Source: Doris montereyensis
Lineage: Eukaryota > Mollusca > Gastropoda > Nudibranchia > Dorididae
NCBI GenBank assembly: GCA_037039925.1
Contig: JAXRKP010001095.1
Location: 5,001-69,000 of the forward strand
Direction of reading: 5' to 3'
DNA length: 64,000 nucleotides
Part shown: piece by piece, positions 26,201 through 38,510 of the stretch
How the letters are laid out: each line of letters opens with the position of its first letter
Position numbering within the stretch: position 1 is the stretch's first letter
Notes under the pieces: generated by a model
The model's input: only the letters and a program-made list of their open reading frames with translations
The model's database searches: none
Told to the model about the DNA's origin: nothing
Made by a program: the position numbers and the translations under genes

Positions 26201-29200
26201 TATGAACGTCTTGTCTGTGTGATATGAACGTCTTCTGTGTGGTATGAACGTCTTCTCTGTGTGGTATGAACGTCTTGTCTGTGTGGATATGAACGTCTTG
26301 TGTGATATGGTATGAACGTCTTCATGTGTGATATGTGTGTGATATGAACGTCTGTGTGATATGAACGTCTGTGGTATGAACGTCTTCTCTGTGTGGTATG
26401 AACGTCTTCTCTGTGTGGTATGAACGTCTGTATGTGTGATATGAACGTCTTCTCTGTGTGATATGAACGTCTTCTATGAACGTCTTGTCTGTGTGGTATG
26501 AACGTCTTGTCTGTGTGGTATGAACGTCTTGTGATATGTGTGTGTATGAACGTCTTGTCTGTGTGGTATGAACGTCTTCTATGTGTGATATGAACGTCTG
26601 TGTGGATATGAACTCTCTGTGTAATATGAACGTCTTCTATGTGTGTATGAACGTCTTCTCTGTGTGATATGAACGTCTTCTCTGTGTGGTATGAACGTCT
26701 TCTATGTGTGATATGAACGTCTTCTATGTGTGGTATGAACGTCTTGTCTGTGTGGTATGAACGTCTTCTATGTGTGTGATATGAACGTCTTCTCTGTGTG
26801 ATATGAACATCTTCTTGTCTGTGTGGTATGAACGTCTTCTATGTGTGATATGAACGTTTTCTATGTGTGATATGAACATCTGGTATGAATGTCTGTGGTA
26901 TGAACGTCTTGTATGTGTGTGGTATGAACGTCTGGCAACGTCTGTGTGGTATGAATGGTACGTCTTCTATGTGTGGTATGATCTTGACTGTGTGATATGA
27001 ACGTCTTCTATGTGTGATATGGAACTTCTTGAACATCTTCTGTGGTATGAACTTGTCTGAACGTTTGTGTGTGGTATGAACGTCTTCTATGTGTGGTATG
27101 AACGTCTTCTATGAATGTCTTTGTGTGTGATATGAACGTCTTATGAACGTGTGTGATATGAACGTCTTCTCTGTGTGATATGAACGTCTTCTATGTGTGA
27201 TATGAACTCTGTGATATGAACGTCTTCTATGTGTGGTATGAACGCCTTGTCTGTGTGGTATGAACGCCTTGTCTGTGTGGTATGAACGTCTTGTCTGTGT
27301 GGTATGAACGTCTGGTCTGTGTGATATGAACGTCTTGTCTGTGTGATATGAACGTCTTCTCTGTGTGGTATGAACGAATTGTCTGTGTGATATGAACGTC
27401 TTGTCTGTGTGATATGAACGTCTTGTCTGTGTGGTATGAACGTCTTGTCTGTGTGGTATGAACGTCTTGTCTGTGTGGTATGAACGTCTTGTCTGTGTGA
27501 TATGAACGTCTTTTCTATGTGATATGAACGTCTTCTCTGTGGTATGAATGTCTTGTCTGTGTGGTATGAACGTCTTGTCTGTGTGATATGAACGTCTTCT
27601 CTGTGTGGTATGAACGTCTTCTCTGTGTGGTATGAACGTCTTGTCTGTGTGGTATGAACGTCTTCTCTGTGTGGTATGAACGTCTTCTCTGTATGTGGTA
27701 TGAACGTCTTGTCTGTGTGGTATGAACGTCTTGTCTGTGTGGTATGAACGTCTTCTGTGTGTATGACCGTATACGTGTATGAACGTTCTGTGTGGTATGA
27801 ACGTCTTGTCTGTGTGGTATGAACGCCTTGTCTGTGTGGTATGAACGTCTTCTGTGTGATATGTGGTATGAATGCCTTGTCTGTGTGGTATGAACGTCTT
27901 GTCTGTGTGGTATGAACGTCTTGTCTGTGTGATATGAACGTCTTGTCTGTGTGGTATGAACGTCTTGTCTGTGTGGTATGAACGTCTTGTCTGTGGTATG
28001 AACGTCTTGTCTGTGTGGTATGAACGTCTTGTCTGTGTGTAGTATGAACCTTGTCTGTGTGATATGAATGTCTTGTCTGTGTGGTATGAACGTCTTGTCT
28101 GTGTGATATGAACGTCTTCTCTGTGTATGAACGTCTGGTCTGTGTGGTATGAACGTCTTGTCTGTGTGGTATGAACGTCTTGTCTGTGTGGTATGAACGT
28201 CTTGTCTGTGTGTGTATGAACGTCTTGTCTGTGTGGTATGAACGTCTTGTCTGTGTGATATGAACGTCTTGTCTGTGTGATATGAACGTCTTGTCTGTGT
28301 GGTATGAACGTCTTGTCTGTGTGATATGAACGTCTTGTCTGTGTGGTATGAACGTCTTGTCTGTGTGGTATGAACGTCTTCTCTGTGTGGTATGAACGTC
28401 TTCTCTGTGTGATATGACGTCTTGTCTGCGTGATATGAACGTCTTGTCTGTGTGGTATGAACATCTTCTCTGTGTATGAAGTATGAACGTCTTGTCTGTG
28501 TGGTATGAACGTCTTCTCTGTATGATATGAACGTCTTCTCTGTGTTGTATGAACGTCTTGTGTGTGTGGTATGAACGCCTTGTGTGTGTGGTATGAACGT
28601 CTTGTCTGTGTGGTATGAACGTCTTGTCTGTGTGGTATGAACGTCTTCTGTCTGTGTGGTATGAACGCCTTGTCTGTGTGGTATGAACGTCTTGTCTGTG
28701 TGGTATGAACGTCTTGTCTGTGTGGTATGAACGTCTTCTCTGTGGTATGAACGTCTTGTCTGTGTGGTATGAACGTCTTGTCTGTGTGGTATGAACGTCT
28801 TGTCTGTGTGGTATGAACGTCTTGTCTGTGTGGTATGAACGTCTTGTCTGTGTGGTATGAACGTCTTGTCTGTGTGTATGAACGTCTTGTCTGTGTGGTA
28901 TGAACGTCTTGTCTGTGTGGTATGAACGTCTTTCTGTGTGGTATGAAAGCCTTGTCTGTGTGGTATGAACGTCTTGTCTGTGTGATATGAACGTCATCTC
29001 TGTGTTGTATGAACGTCTTCTCTGTGTGGTATTAACGCCTTGTCTGTGTGGTATGAACGTCTTCTCTGTGTGATATGAACGCCTTGTCTGTGTGGTATGA
29101 ACGTCTTCTATGTGTGGTATGAACGTCTTCTCTGTGTGGTATGAACGCCTTGTCTGTGTGGTATGAACGTCTTCTGTGTGGTATGAATGTGGTATGAATG

Positions 29201-31545
29201 CCTTGTCTGTGTGGTATGAACGTCTTGTCGTTTGTCTGTGATATGAACGTCTTGTCTGTGTGGTATGAACGTCTTGTCTGTGTGGTCTTGTCTGTGTGGT
29301 ATGAACGTCTTGTCTGTGTGGTATGAACGTCTTCTATGTGTGGTATGAACACCTTGTCTGTGTGGTATGAACGTCTTGTCTGTGTCGTATGAACGTCTTC
29401 TCTGTGTGGTATGAACGTCTTGTCTGTGTGGTATGAACGTCTTCTATGTGTGGTATGAACGTATTGTCTGGTGATATGAACGTCTTCTGTGTGGTATGAA
29501 CATCTTCTATGTGTGGTATGAACATCTTGTCTGTGTGATATGAACGTCTTGTCGTGTGTATGAACGTCTTGTCTGTGTGATATGAACGTCTTGTCTGTGT
29601 GGTATGAACGTCTTGTCTGTGTGGTATGAACGTCTTGTCTGTGTGGTATGAACGTCTTGTCTGTGTGATATGAACGTCTTCTATGTCTGTGTGGTATGAA
29701 CGTCTTGTCTGTGTGGTATGAACGTCTTCTCTGTGTAGTATGAACGTCTTGTCTGTGTTGTATGAACGTCTTCTGTGTGGTATGAACGTTTTGTCTGTGT
29801 GATATGAACGTCTTTCTGTGTGGTATGAACGTCTTGTCTGTGATATGAACATCTTCTCTGTGTGGTATGAACGTCTTGTCTGTGTGGTATGAACGTCATG
29901 TCTGTGTGGTATGAACGTCTTCTCTGTGTGGTATGAACGTCTTGTCTGTGTGATATGAACGTCTTCTCTGTGTGATATGAAGGTCTTGATATGAACGTCT
30001 TGTCTGTGGTATGAACGTGTTGTCTGTGTGGTATGTACGTCTTCTCTGTGTGATATGAACGTATTGTCTGTGTGATATGAACGTCTTGTCTGTGTGGTAT
30101 GAACGTCTTGTCTGTGTGATATGAACATCTTGTCTGTGTGGTATGAACGTCTTCTATATGTGATATGAACGTCTTCTCTATGCGATATGAACGTCTTGTC
30201 TGTGTGGTATGAACGTCTTCTCTGTGTGGTATGAACGTCTTCTTTGTGTGATATGAACGTCTTGTCTGTGTGGTATGAACGTCGTCTCTGTGTGATATGA
30301 AGGTCTTCTCTGTGTGGTATGAACGCCTTGTCTGTGTGGTATAAACGTCTTGTCTGTGTGGTATGAACGTCTTGTCTGTGTGATATGAACGTCTTCTATG
30401 TGTGATATGAACGTCTTGTCTGCGTGATATGAACGTCTTGTTTGTGTGGTATGAGCGTCTTCTATTTGTGGTATGAACGTCTTGTCTGTGTGGTATGAAC
30501 GTCTTCTATGTGTGGTATGAACGTCTTCTTTGTGTGATATGAACGTGTCTCTCTGAACGTCGTCTCTGTGTATGAAGGTCTTCTCTGTGTGTAGTATGAA
30601 CGCCTTCTCTGTGTGGTATAAACGTCTTGTCTGTGTGGTATAAACGTTCTGTCTGTGTGATATGAACGTCTTCTATGTGTGATATGAACTTCGTGATTGA
30701 ACGTCTTGTTTGTGTGTATGAATGTCTTCTCTTTGTGGTATGAACGTCTTGTCTCTGTGGTATAAACGTCTTGTCTGTGTGATATGAACGTCTTCTCTGT
30801 GTGGTATAAATGTGTTCTCTGTGTTGTATGAACATCTTCTGTGTGCCATGAACGTCTTGTCTGTGTGGTGGCGAACGTCTTCTCTGTGTGGTATGAACGT
30901 CTTCTCTGTGTGATATGAATGTCTTCTCTGTGTGATGAATGTCTTCTCTGTATTGATATGAACGTCTTGCCTGTGTGGTATGAACGTCTTGTCTGTGTGG
31001 TATGAACGTCTTCTCTGTGTGGTATGAACGTCTTGTCTGTGTGGTATGAACGTCTTGTCTGTGTAATGGTATGAACGTCTTCTCTGTGATATGAACGTCT
31101 TCTCTGTGGATATGAACGTTTTCTCTGTGTGATATGAACGTCTTGTCTGTGTGGTATGAACGTCTTGTCTGTGGTGGTATGAACGTTTTGTCTGTGTGGT
31201 ATGAACATCTTGTCTGTGTCATATGAACGTTTTCTCTGTGTGGTATGAACGTCTTGTTTGTGTGGTATGATCATCTTGTCTGTGTGGTATGAACGTCTTG
31301 TCTGTGTGATATGAACATCTTCTCTGTGTGATATGAACGTTTTGTCTGTGTGATATGATCACTGGGGTGGTGTTGTCTGTGTGGTATGAACGTGTTCTCT
31401 GTGTGGTATGAACGCCTTGTCTGTGTGGTATGAACGTCTTCTCTGTGTGGTATGAACGTGTTCTCTGTGTGGTATGAACGCCTTATGTGTGTGGTATGAA
31501 CGTGTTCTCTGTGTGGTATGAACGCCTTATGTGTGTGGTCTGTCT
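23241..31545. repeat. 22-bp satellite array, 8.3 kb
   Basis: About 375 copies of a 22-bp unit: GTATGAACGTCTTGTCTGTG plus TG, with the variants CTTCTCTGTGTGATATGAAC and CTTCTATGTGTGATATGAAC. The GTCTTGTCTG form dominates about 27230-29000. The unit has no stop in any of the three minus-strand frames. That gives open frames of up to 618 residues with a 22-residue period (RRSYHTDKTF, IPHRQDVHTTQT). No start context, splice site or non-repeat extension supports a real gene. Confidence 0.97.
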
Positions 31546-31690
31546 CTCTCTACTTCTTTGCCCGTCTCTGTTTCTCTCTATGTGTGTGTGTGTCTCTCTC
31601 TCTGTCTCTATCAATGTCTTTCAATTAAGTTAGTTTTTGTTTGTTTAACAATGAATCACTCGATACCGCCCACTCATTGTCTTTAGGACT
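31546..31690. repeat. Short CT/GT-rich simple sequence and spacer
   Basis: Runs of TCTCTCTC, TGTGTGTGTG and GTCTCT to about 31620, then about 70 bases of single-copy DNA. No gene is seen. Confidence 0.75.
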
Positions 31691-32380
31691 AGCTGTATGA
31701 ATTATTGAGAATTCAACCTATTGTTAGTGTATGAAGTATTGAGAAATTCCAACCTATTGATTAGCTGTTTGAATTAATGAAATTCAACCTATTGATTAGC
31801 TGTATGAATTATTGAAATTCAGCCTATTGATTAGCTATATGAATTATTGGGAATTCAACCTATTGATTAGCTGTATGAATTATTGAGAATTCAACCTATT
31901 GATTAGCACAATATGAATTATTAGAATTAAACCTATGGATTAGCTGTATGAATTATTGAGAATTCAACCTATTGATTAGCTGTTTGAATTATTGAGGAAT
32001 TCCAACCTATTGATTAGCTGTATGAATTATTGAGAATTCAACCTATTGATTAGCTGTATGAGTTATTTGAGAATTCAACCTATTGATTAGCTGTATGAGT
32101 TATTGAAAATTCAACCTATTGATTAGCTGTATGAATTATTGAGAATTCAACCTATAGATTAGCTGTATGAATTATTGAGAATTCAACCTATTGATTAGCT
32201 GTATGAATTATTGGGAATTCAACCTATGGATTAGCTGTATGAATTATTGAGAATTCAACCTATTGATTAGCTGTATGAATTATTGAGAATTCAACCTATT
32301 GATTAGCTGTATGAATTATTGAGAATTTATCGATCAGCTTATTAATTCAACTAGCATCGATCAGCTTAATTTTGAGAAAT
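31691..32380. repeat. 36-bp satellite array (AATTATTGAGAATTC family)
   Basis: About 18 copies of a 36-bp unit: GAATTATTGAGAATTCAACC, TATTGATTAGCTGTAT. The last copies decay into TATCGATCAGCTTATTAATT. Most copies carry an EcoRI-type GAATTC. Confidence 0.95.
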
Positions 32381-32560
32381 CAACTTCTTTCACGTATTAT
32401 TATCGTATGCTTACCTGCACACACCATAATACGAAATTCGTGTGCTTTCTGAAATGTTTTGTGTTCGAATGCATCCCTAACCATGCAGTTTCTGTGTAAA
32501 TCAATTGACTACAAGTCATCTTTCCTGTTGTGACCTCTCATAACACCTTTGCATTCTCAG
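32381..32560. other. Single-copy DNA, intron-like end
   Basis: Non-repetitive sequence ending in a pyrimidine-rich run and CATTCTCAG, which reads as a good splice acceptor at 32559-32560. Confidence 0.5.
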
Positions 32561-32771
32561 GGCACGCAACTGTATTCACTGACAACAATGGCAGCTCTGT
32601 TTGGAAGGTTGCACCTGGGTGCTCTGTGATACAAACACAGAATGGAGTTTAACATGATGGTGTGAAACTTGGCAGACGACTCGACGCGTGACGTGTCGAA
32701 AAATGTTCAAACGACGTATGGTCTGTTTTTATACTGGCAGCTTTGACCACCCTGAATATTTTGATGGCACG
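32561..32771 (+). CDS. Candidate internal exon, frame broken, protein unrecognised
   Basis: The 211-base segment is bounded by a good acceptor (TTTGCATTCTCAG before 32561) and a good donor (ACG followed by GTGAGT at 32772). Inside, the reading looks protein-like but changes frame. It reads HATVFTDNNGSSVWKVAPG and CSVIQTQNGV from the start, then DDSTRDVSKNVQTTYGLFLY in a second frame, and TGSFDHPEYFDGT in a third frame up to the donor. No single frame spans it, so it is either a decayed exon or an exon with assembly indels. The 103-residue open frame at 32688-32999 covers only the last part and then runs into intron-like sequence past the donor. No family is recognised. It may belong with the coding block at 46315-47607, but this is inference. 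Confidence 0.4.
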
Positions 32772-33194
32772 GTGAGTGTCTACAGCAATCTTGATTGTTA
32801 TTTTATGGGTTGTTTTTTTTCTTCCTTTTTTTTTTTCTTTTTTTCTTCACATTTTATTTACACGATAGAAAAAGCTCACATTCCACCAACACGTCTTGAA
32901 GATATTGTTTCAGCCATTTTAGCATTTATGGTGAATATGGGTATACTAATTTTTCGTTCTTTATTAATGCATCTCTGTAACAAAGTTAACTTGCTTTGAA
33001 TAAATACATTCACAACTATACAAATTAATAAAGGGCAATTAGAAAATGACATCCATTAAGACGAATCAGCAATCAAACCATGGCAAATTGATAATTATCT
33101 GAGAACTTTTAAAACATAAAGAATGTTACTTGAAAAGATATGCATATTATTGACTATACAAGTCATGGGCTCCAGAACTTCTTTCTGTCTTGTT
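32772..33194. other. Single-copy AT-rich DNA
   Basis: Starts with the donor-like GTGAGT and includes a T-rich run (about 32811-32850). It reads like intron. No gene is seen. Confidence 0.5.
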
Positions 33195-33990
33195 TCTAGT
33201 TTCTAGATTCAACTTTTTATAGATTAGAGATATGTTTTGCTTTTATTTCCTCCTAGAGATTTAGATTCAATGTTTTGCTTTTTTAGAATAGAGATCTTAG
33301 ATTCAATGTTTTGCTTTTTATAGATTAGAGATTTAGATTCAATCTTTTTTTTTTTTTTTATAGAACAGAGATCTAGATTCAATGTTTTGCTTTTTATAGA
33401 TTAGAGATCTAGATTCAATGTTTTGTTTTTTATAGAATAGAGATCTAGATTCAATGTTTTGCTTTTTATAGATTTCTAGATTCTTTTATAGATTAGAGAT
33501 CTAGATTCAATGTTTTGTTTTTTATAGAATAGAGATCTAGATTCAATGTTTTGCTTTTTATAGATTAGAGATCTAGATTCAATGTTTTTTTTCCTTTATA
33601 GATTTCCTTTTTCTTTCTTTTTTCTTTCTTTTCTTCTTTTTTCTGTTTTTCTAGAATAGAGATCTAGATTCAATGTTTTGCTTTTTATAGATTAGAGATT
33701 TAGATTCAATGTTTTTCTTTTTTATAGATTCTCATTCCTGTCTTTCTTTCCTTTTTCTTTCTTCTAGATTCAATGTTTTCTTTTTTTCTATCATTTTCTT
33801 TTTAGTTCTGTTTTTGCTTTTTATTGATAAACACTAATTCAATGTTTTTTTGGAAACTAACGTAGATTCACTGTCACTGCCATCCTAACAACACTCATCA
33901 TGACATCTTAGTTGACTTAGAGATCATGGATTCAATGTTTTGCTTTTAATAGGAAGGATCTGATTCAATGTTTTGCTTTACTATAGGATT
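33195..33990. repeat. 36-bp satellite array (TTTTATAGATTAGAG family)
   Basis: About 18 copies of a unit of about 36 bp: TTTTTATAGATTAGAGATCT, AGATTCAATGTTTTGC. It is interrupted between about 33596 and 33860 by T/C-rich stretches (TTTCTTTCTTTT words) and decayed copies. Confidence 0.92.
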
Positions 33991-34189
33991 AGAGATCTAC
34001 ACTTCACATGTTGACCCAGAGCAAACTTGGGTACTCATATCAAAATATTCTACACGTGGTCCCCAATAATTTCTTCCAAATCAGATAATCTCTTTATATA
34101 ATTCTGAGCTGTTGTCTTCGCTGTTCTTGACGATGATATTTCTTGCTTGTAACGCAATAGTCAAAGGAGTGTGACATGTTTTGTATGAA
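33991..34189. other. Single-copy spacer
   Basis: Non-repetitive sequence between two arrays. It includes the start of a decayed copy of the next family (GAATAAGACAAAGTCAC). No gene is seen. Confidence 0.5.
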
Positions 34190-34770
34190 TAAGACAAAGT
34201 CACTGTGACAATATGTCCAACATCAATAATGAGAGCATCAGTTTCTACAAGAATAGCAGTCACTTGAAATCTGTCCAACATCAATAATGAGGTGCATCGG
34301 TTTCTGTAAGAATAGAGTGTCACTTGAAATATGTCCAACATCAATAATGAGAGCATCCAGTTTTACAAGAATAGTAGGTGTCACCTGAAATATGTCCAAC
34401 ATCAATAATGAGAGCATCAGTTTCTACAAGAATAGAAGGTGACATGAAATATGTCCAACATCAATAAGAGTGCATCAGTTTCTACAAGAAAATATGAAAT
34501 ATGTCAACATCAATAATGAGAGCATCAGTTTCCACAAGAATAGCATTATTGTGTCTTGTATTGAATAAGAAATATGTCCAACATCAATAATGAGAGCATC
34601 AGTTTCCACAAGAATAGCAGGTGTCACATGAAATATGTCCAACATCAATAATGAGAGCATCAGTTTCCACAAGAATAGCAGGTTCATGCTTTGAAATATG
34701 TCCAACATCAATAATGATATGCATGTTTCCACAAGAATAGCAGGTTCACTTGAAATAAGTCCAACACGAG
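34190..34770. repeat. About 61-bp satellite array (TGTCCAACATCAATAATGAG family)
   Basis: About nine or ten copies of a unit of about 61 bp: AAATATGTCCAACATCAATA, ATGAGAGCATCAGTTTCCAC, AAGAATAGCAGGTGTCAC. The word AACATCAATAA is shared with the 23-bp array at the window start, perhaps by chance. Open frames of 85-91 residues on the minus strand follow the repeat. Confidence 0.94.
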
Positions 34771-34869
34771 CCTTAAAAGCTTTATTGAACCTGGCTGTGT
34801 AATTTGCCTTCCTGTGTCTTTCGACGAAAGAGTGTTCTGGCCGATCATTTGATCAAGTAAGTTGTTTGA
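34771..34869. other. Single-copy spacer
   Basis: About 100 bases without repeat structure or a recognisable gene. Confidence 0.5.
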
Positions 34870-35375
34870 CCAGGTCAGAATAAGCTTGTGTGAATACTGC
34901 TACACCTTCATCTTGACTATGTCAGCAAAGTTTATGTGATTATTGAATACCAGTGTTCATCTTGATTGAATAAGACAAAGAGTGTGAATATTGAATAAGA
35001 CTGAAAAGAGTGTTATGCTTGTGTGAATACTGCTACCACCTTCATCTTGACCATGTCAGCAAAGTTTGTGTGATTATTGCTACCACCTTCATCTTGACCA
35101 TGTCAGCAAAGTTTGTGTGAGTATTGCTACCACCTTCATCTTGACCATGTCAGCAAAGTTTGACATGTGATTATTGCTACCACCTTCATCTTGACCAAGA
35201 CGAAAAAGTTTGTGCTTGATTATTGCTACCACCTTCATCTTGACCATGTAAGCAAAGTTTGTGTGATTATTGCTACCACCTTCATCTTGACCATGTCAGC
35301 AAAGCAAACCACCTTCATCTTGAATAAGACCATGTCAGTTAAAGCTTGTGTGAATACTGCTACCATCTTCATGAT
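34870..35375. repeat. 47-bp satellite array (ACCACCTTCATCTTGACC family)
   Basis: About ten copies of a 47-bp unit: GTGTGATTATTGCTACCACC, TTCATCTTGACCATGTCAGC, AAAGTTT. The outer copies are rearranged and carry GAATAAGAC words, also seen at the edge of the neighbouring 61-bp array. Open frames on both strands (35167-35388, 35235-35441) follow it. Confidence 0.93.
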
Positions 35376-35539
35376 TTTCAATAGTTGAGTTCTCATCACA
35401 TGTGTTTGTGTTTTCTTTGTCATTCTTGGTCGCACTGACATGACTTGATAGAGGTGTCAGAAAGGTGTAGATACATATATCTTCTTCTCGCTGCATTTCG
35501 TTTCTGTCGGTGTGTTGTCTTGGTCGCTTGCTTGTTTTC
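35376..35539. other. Single-copy segment, possibly coding on the minus strand
   Basis: The minus strand reads SKRPRQHTDRNEMQREEDI and NDKENTNTCDENSTIENHED without a stop (part of 35335-35586). The composition is protein-like and hydrophilic. There is no splice site, start context or known family, and the frame runs into repeats on both sides, so a gene is not supported. Confidence 0.3.
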
Positions 35540-35870
35540 ACTGATGTGTTTTCCCGACGATAGATGTAAAAAACCGCTTGATTCACTAATTGTTTTTCCC
35601 GACGATAGATGTAAAAATAACCGCTTGATTCACTGATTGTTTTCCGACGATAGATGAAAAAAACCCGCTTGATTCAATAATAGTGTTACATGACTTGTAT
35701 TGTTGATTCATATAATTGTTTTCCGACGATAGATGTTAAAAACCCGCTTGATTCACTAATTGTTTTCCCGACGATAGATGTAAAAAAACCCGCTTGATTA
35801 CTAATTGTTTTCCCGACGATAGATGTTAAAAACCCGCTTGATTCACTAATTGTTTTCCCGACGATAGATG
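35540..35870. repeat. 45-bp satellite array (TTTTCCCGACGATAGATG family)
   Basis: About seven copies of a 45-bp unit: GCTTGATTCACTAATTGTTT, TCCCGACGATAGATGTAAAA, AACCC. Because 45 is a multiple of three, the minus strand of the right-hand copies (35686-35877) reads a 15-residue repeat, TSIVGKTISESSGFL. Copies on the left have shifted frames. Confidence 0.94.
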
Positions 35871-36429
35871 TGTCCAAAGAAACGAACTCGTCTTATTTCC
35901 GTCTGAAACTGTCAGAGTTGAATGATGACCCGTCTAATAAACTATTTACGTTTTATGTGACTTATTTCCGAATTGACCCGTCTGGAAGCTGAAAGGAGTT
36001 GAATGATGTCCCGTCTGGGTTTTAGCTTTTCAGCCTGTCATGGCCAATCCAACCAAACTGTCAGGAATCCAATGACGACGTTTTTAATTCTGCTTTCAAG
36101 TCGTCAGTGTTACACAGCCTTACGTCGCACAGTGCGTCATGTCGAAGGTGGCCATGCCATCAAATTTGAATGGACGCGGGTAGTGCGGGTAGTGCAGCCT
36201 GATCGGGTTGTTTTGTATTACGTTTGATTTCCAGCTACTTTGAAGGAAGAACGATATTCCATGTAAAATACTGTTGATAGAATATTCAAGTATTCCTGCA
36301 ATCCGTTATCTGGGCATCTTAAAATGACGAGCAAATGTCAAAAGAAACTTGAAATCATAAAAGGGAATGGATTATTTTGACGTATTTTAAGTTTATATTG
36401 GTATCATGATGTAAGATTGACAAGACACA
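35871..36429. other. Single-copy spacer, locally GC-richer
   Basis: A degenerate direct repeat (GAATGATGACCCGTCT and GAATGATGTCCCGTCT, about 35920 and 36002) is followed by about 220 bases of more balanced composition. An open frame of 74 residues (36003-36227, plus) lies here. It has no recognised domain and no clear splice or promoter context, so I do not call it a gene. Confidence 0.5.
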
Positions 36430-37308
36430 TGCACACCTACAAATATACATACATACATACATACATACAGGCATACACGCATGCATAGATAGCATACATA
36501 CATACATACATACATAGCATACATACATATATACATACATACATACAGGCATACACGCATGCATACATAGCATACATACATACATACATATCATACATAC
36601 ATACATACATACATACATACAGGCATACACGCATGCATTCTTATACATACATACATACTATTACATACATACATACATACATACATACATTTTACATACA
36701 TACATAAAATATACATACGTGTACATACATACATACATACATTCATACGAGGAAATACACGCATGCATACATAGCATATACATACATCAATATACGCATA
36801 CATACATACATACATGTGTTTGTTTGTTTGTGTGTTTGTTTGTTTGCATGTTAGTTTACAACATACATACATAGCATACATACATACATACATACATATA
36901 TACAATAACATACATACAAGGTTAGGCAACAGTGTACACGCAAGCCATACATAGAATATCCATACATACATACACATACATACATACATACATAACAAAA
37001 TAAGGCATAGTTTAATGTAATATTTTCATATAAATCGTTACACAATGAATACATAAACATAAAACATACATATATATTATCATACATACATATATAAATA
37101 AATAGGATGAATGATCTCATGAATAGGCTGATTAAAACACGCATAAACATAAAGCATACATACATACATACATAATAGATACATACATTACATTCATACA
37201 TACAGGATTACAGGCATGCATACATAGCATACATACATAATAATACATACATACATATATACATACATACATTCATACATACAGGCATACACGCATGCAT
37301 ACATAGCA

Positions 37309-37342
<34 letters not shown>

Positions 37343-37745
37343 AATAAATAATAATTCATACATACAGGCATACACGCATGCATACATAACAATACATACA
37401 TAAATAAATAAGTAATATATACATACATACATTCATACATACAGGCATACATTAATGAATACATGAATAAATACATACATACATATATATATACATAAAT
37501 ACAGTTCATAAATACATAATGCATACACGCATGCATACATAACATACATACATACATAAACATACATGATACATATATACATAAGCAAATATATAAGTGA
37601 ATAATACTTACGTACATACATACACACATACATACATACGTACATACATACATACATCATCCATACATACATACATACATATATACATACACACATAAAA
37701 AATACACGCATACACACATACCTACATACAATAAAGAAAGGCATC
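36430..37745. repeat. (TACA)n microsatellite with embedded longer units
   Basis: TACA/CATA tetranucleotides with recurring insertions of CAGGCATACACGCATGCAT (about 36468, 36546, 36620, 37283, 37367). The first three are spaced by about 74-78 bases, so there is a higher-order unit. TGTTTGTTTG runs occur at about 36820-36846. Open frames full of Met-Tyr-Val-Cys on the minus strand (up to 135 residues) are read-through. Confidence 0.95.
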
Positions 37746-37840
37746 CTCTATATATAAGTGATATATATCTATATATCTGCCTATATCTGTCTGTCTATCT
37801 GTCTGTCTGTCTGTATCTCTAAATCTATATATATACATAC
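37746..37840. repeat. (TATC/TGTC)n microsatellite
   Basis: TATATCTATATATCTGCC then CTGTCTATCTGTCTGTCTGT runs. This is a short change of tetranucleotide inside the TACA region. Confidence 0.9.
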
Positions 37841-37930
37841 AAACATACACGTATACATAAATACTTACATTAATACATATATGTATACATACATTTCATA
37901 CATACATACTCATACATACTACATACATAC

Positions 37931-37961
<31 letters not shown>

Positions 37962-38214
37962 CATACATACATACATACATACATACATACATACATACAT
38001 ACATACATACATACATACATACATGCATATATACATACATACAAACATACACGCATGCATACACTCTTATTGTACATACATACACACATACGTACATACA
38101 TACATACATACATATATACATATAGACATAAATACATACATACATACATCACAACATACTCTACATAAATACTTACATTAATACATATATGCATACATAC
38201 ATACATACATACAA

Positions 38215-38250
<36 letters not shown>

Positions 38251-38510
38251 CATACATACAAACATACACGCATGCATAGAGACTTACGTACATACATACA
38301 CACATACGTACATACATACATACATACATATATACATATATACATAAATACATACATACATACATACATACATCAATATATGCATACATACATACATACA
38401 TACATACATATACATACATACATACATACATACATACATACATACATACATACATACATACATACATACATACATGCATATTACATACATACATACATAC
38501 ATACATACAC
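37841..38510. repeat. (TACA)n microsatellite with an internal duplication of about 0.3 kb
   Basis: Long pure CATA runs. The word AAATACTTACATTAATACAT occurs at about 37858 and again at about 38166, each followed by similar CATA runs, ACAAACATACACGCATGCAT-like words and ACACACATACGTACATAC. This indicates a tandem duplication of about 0.3 kb. Open frames of up to 193 residues on the minus strand are read-through. Confidence 0.95.

Noticed and set aside
27109..28997. Open frames of 451 and 618 residues on the minus strand
   Set aside because: They are the 22-bp repeat read through; the unit lacks stops in all minus-strand frames. No flanking unique coding sequence, splice site or start context supports a gene.
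36003..36227. 74-residue plus-strand open frame
   Set aside because: No family is recognised, there is no splice or promoter context, and a frame of this length is expected by chance in balanced-composition DNA.
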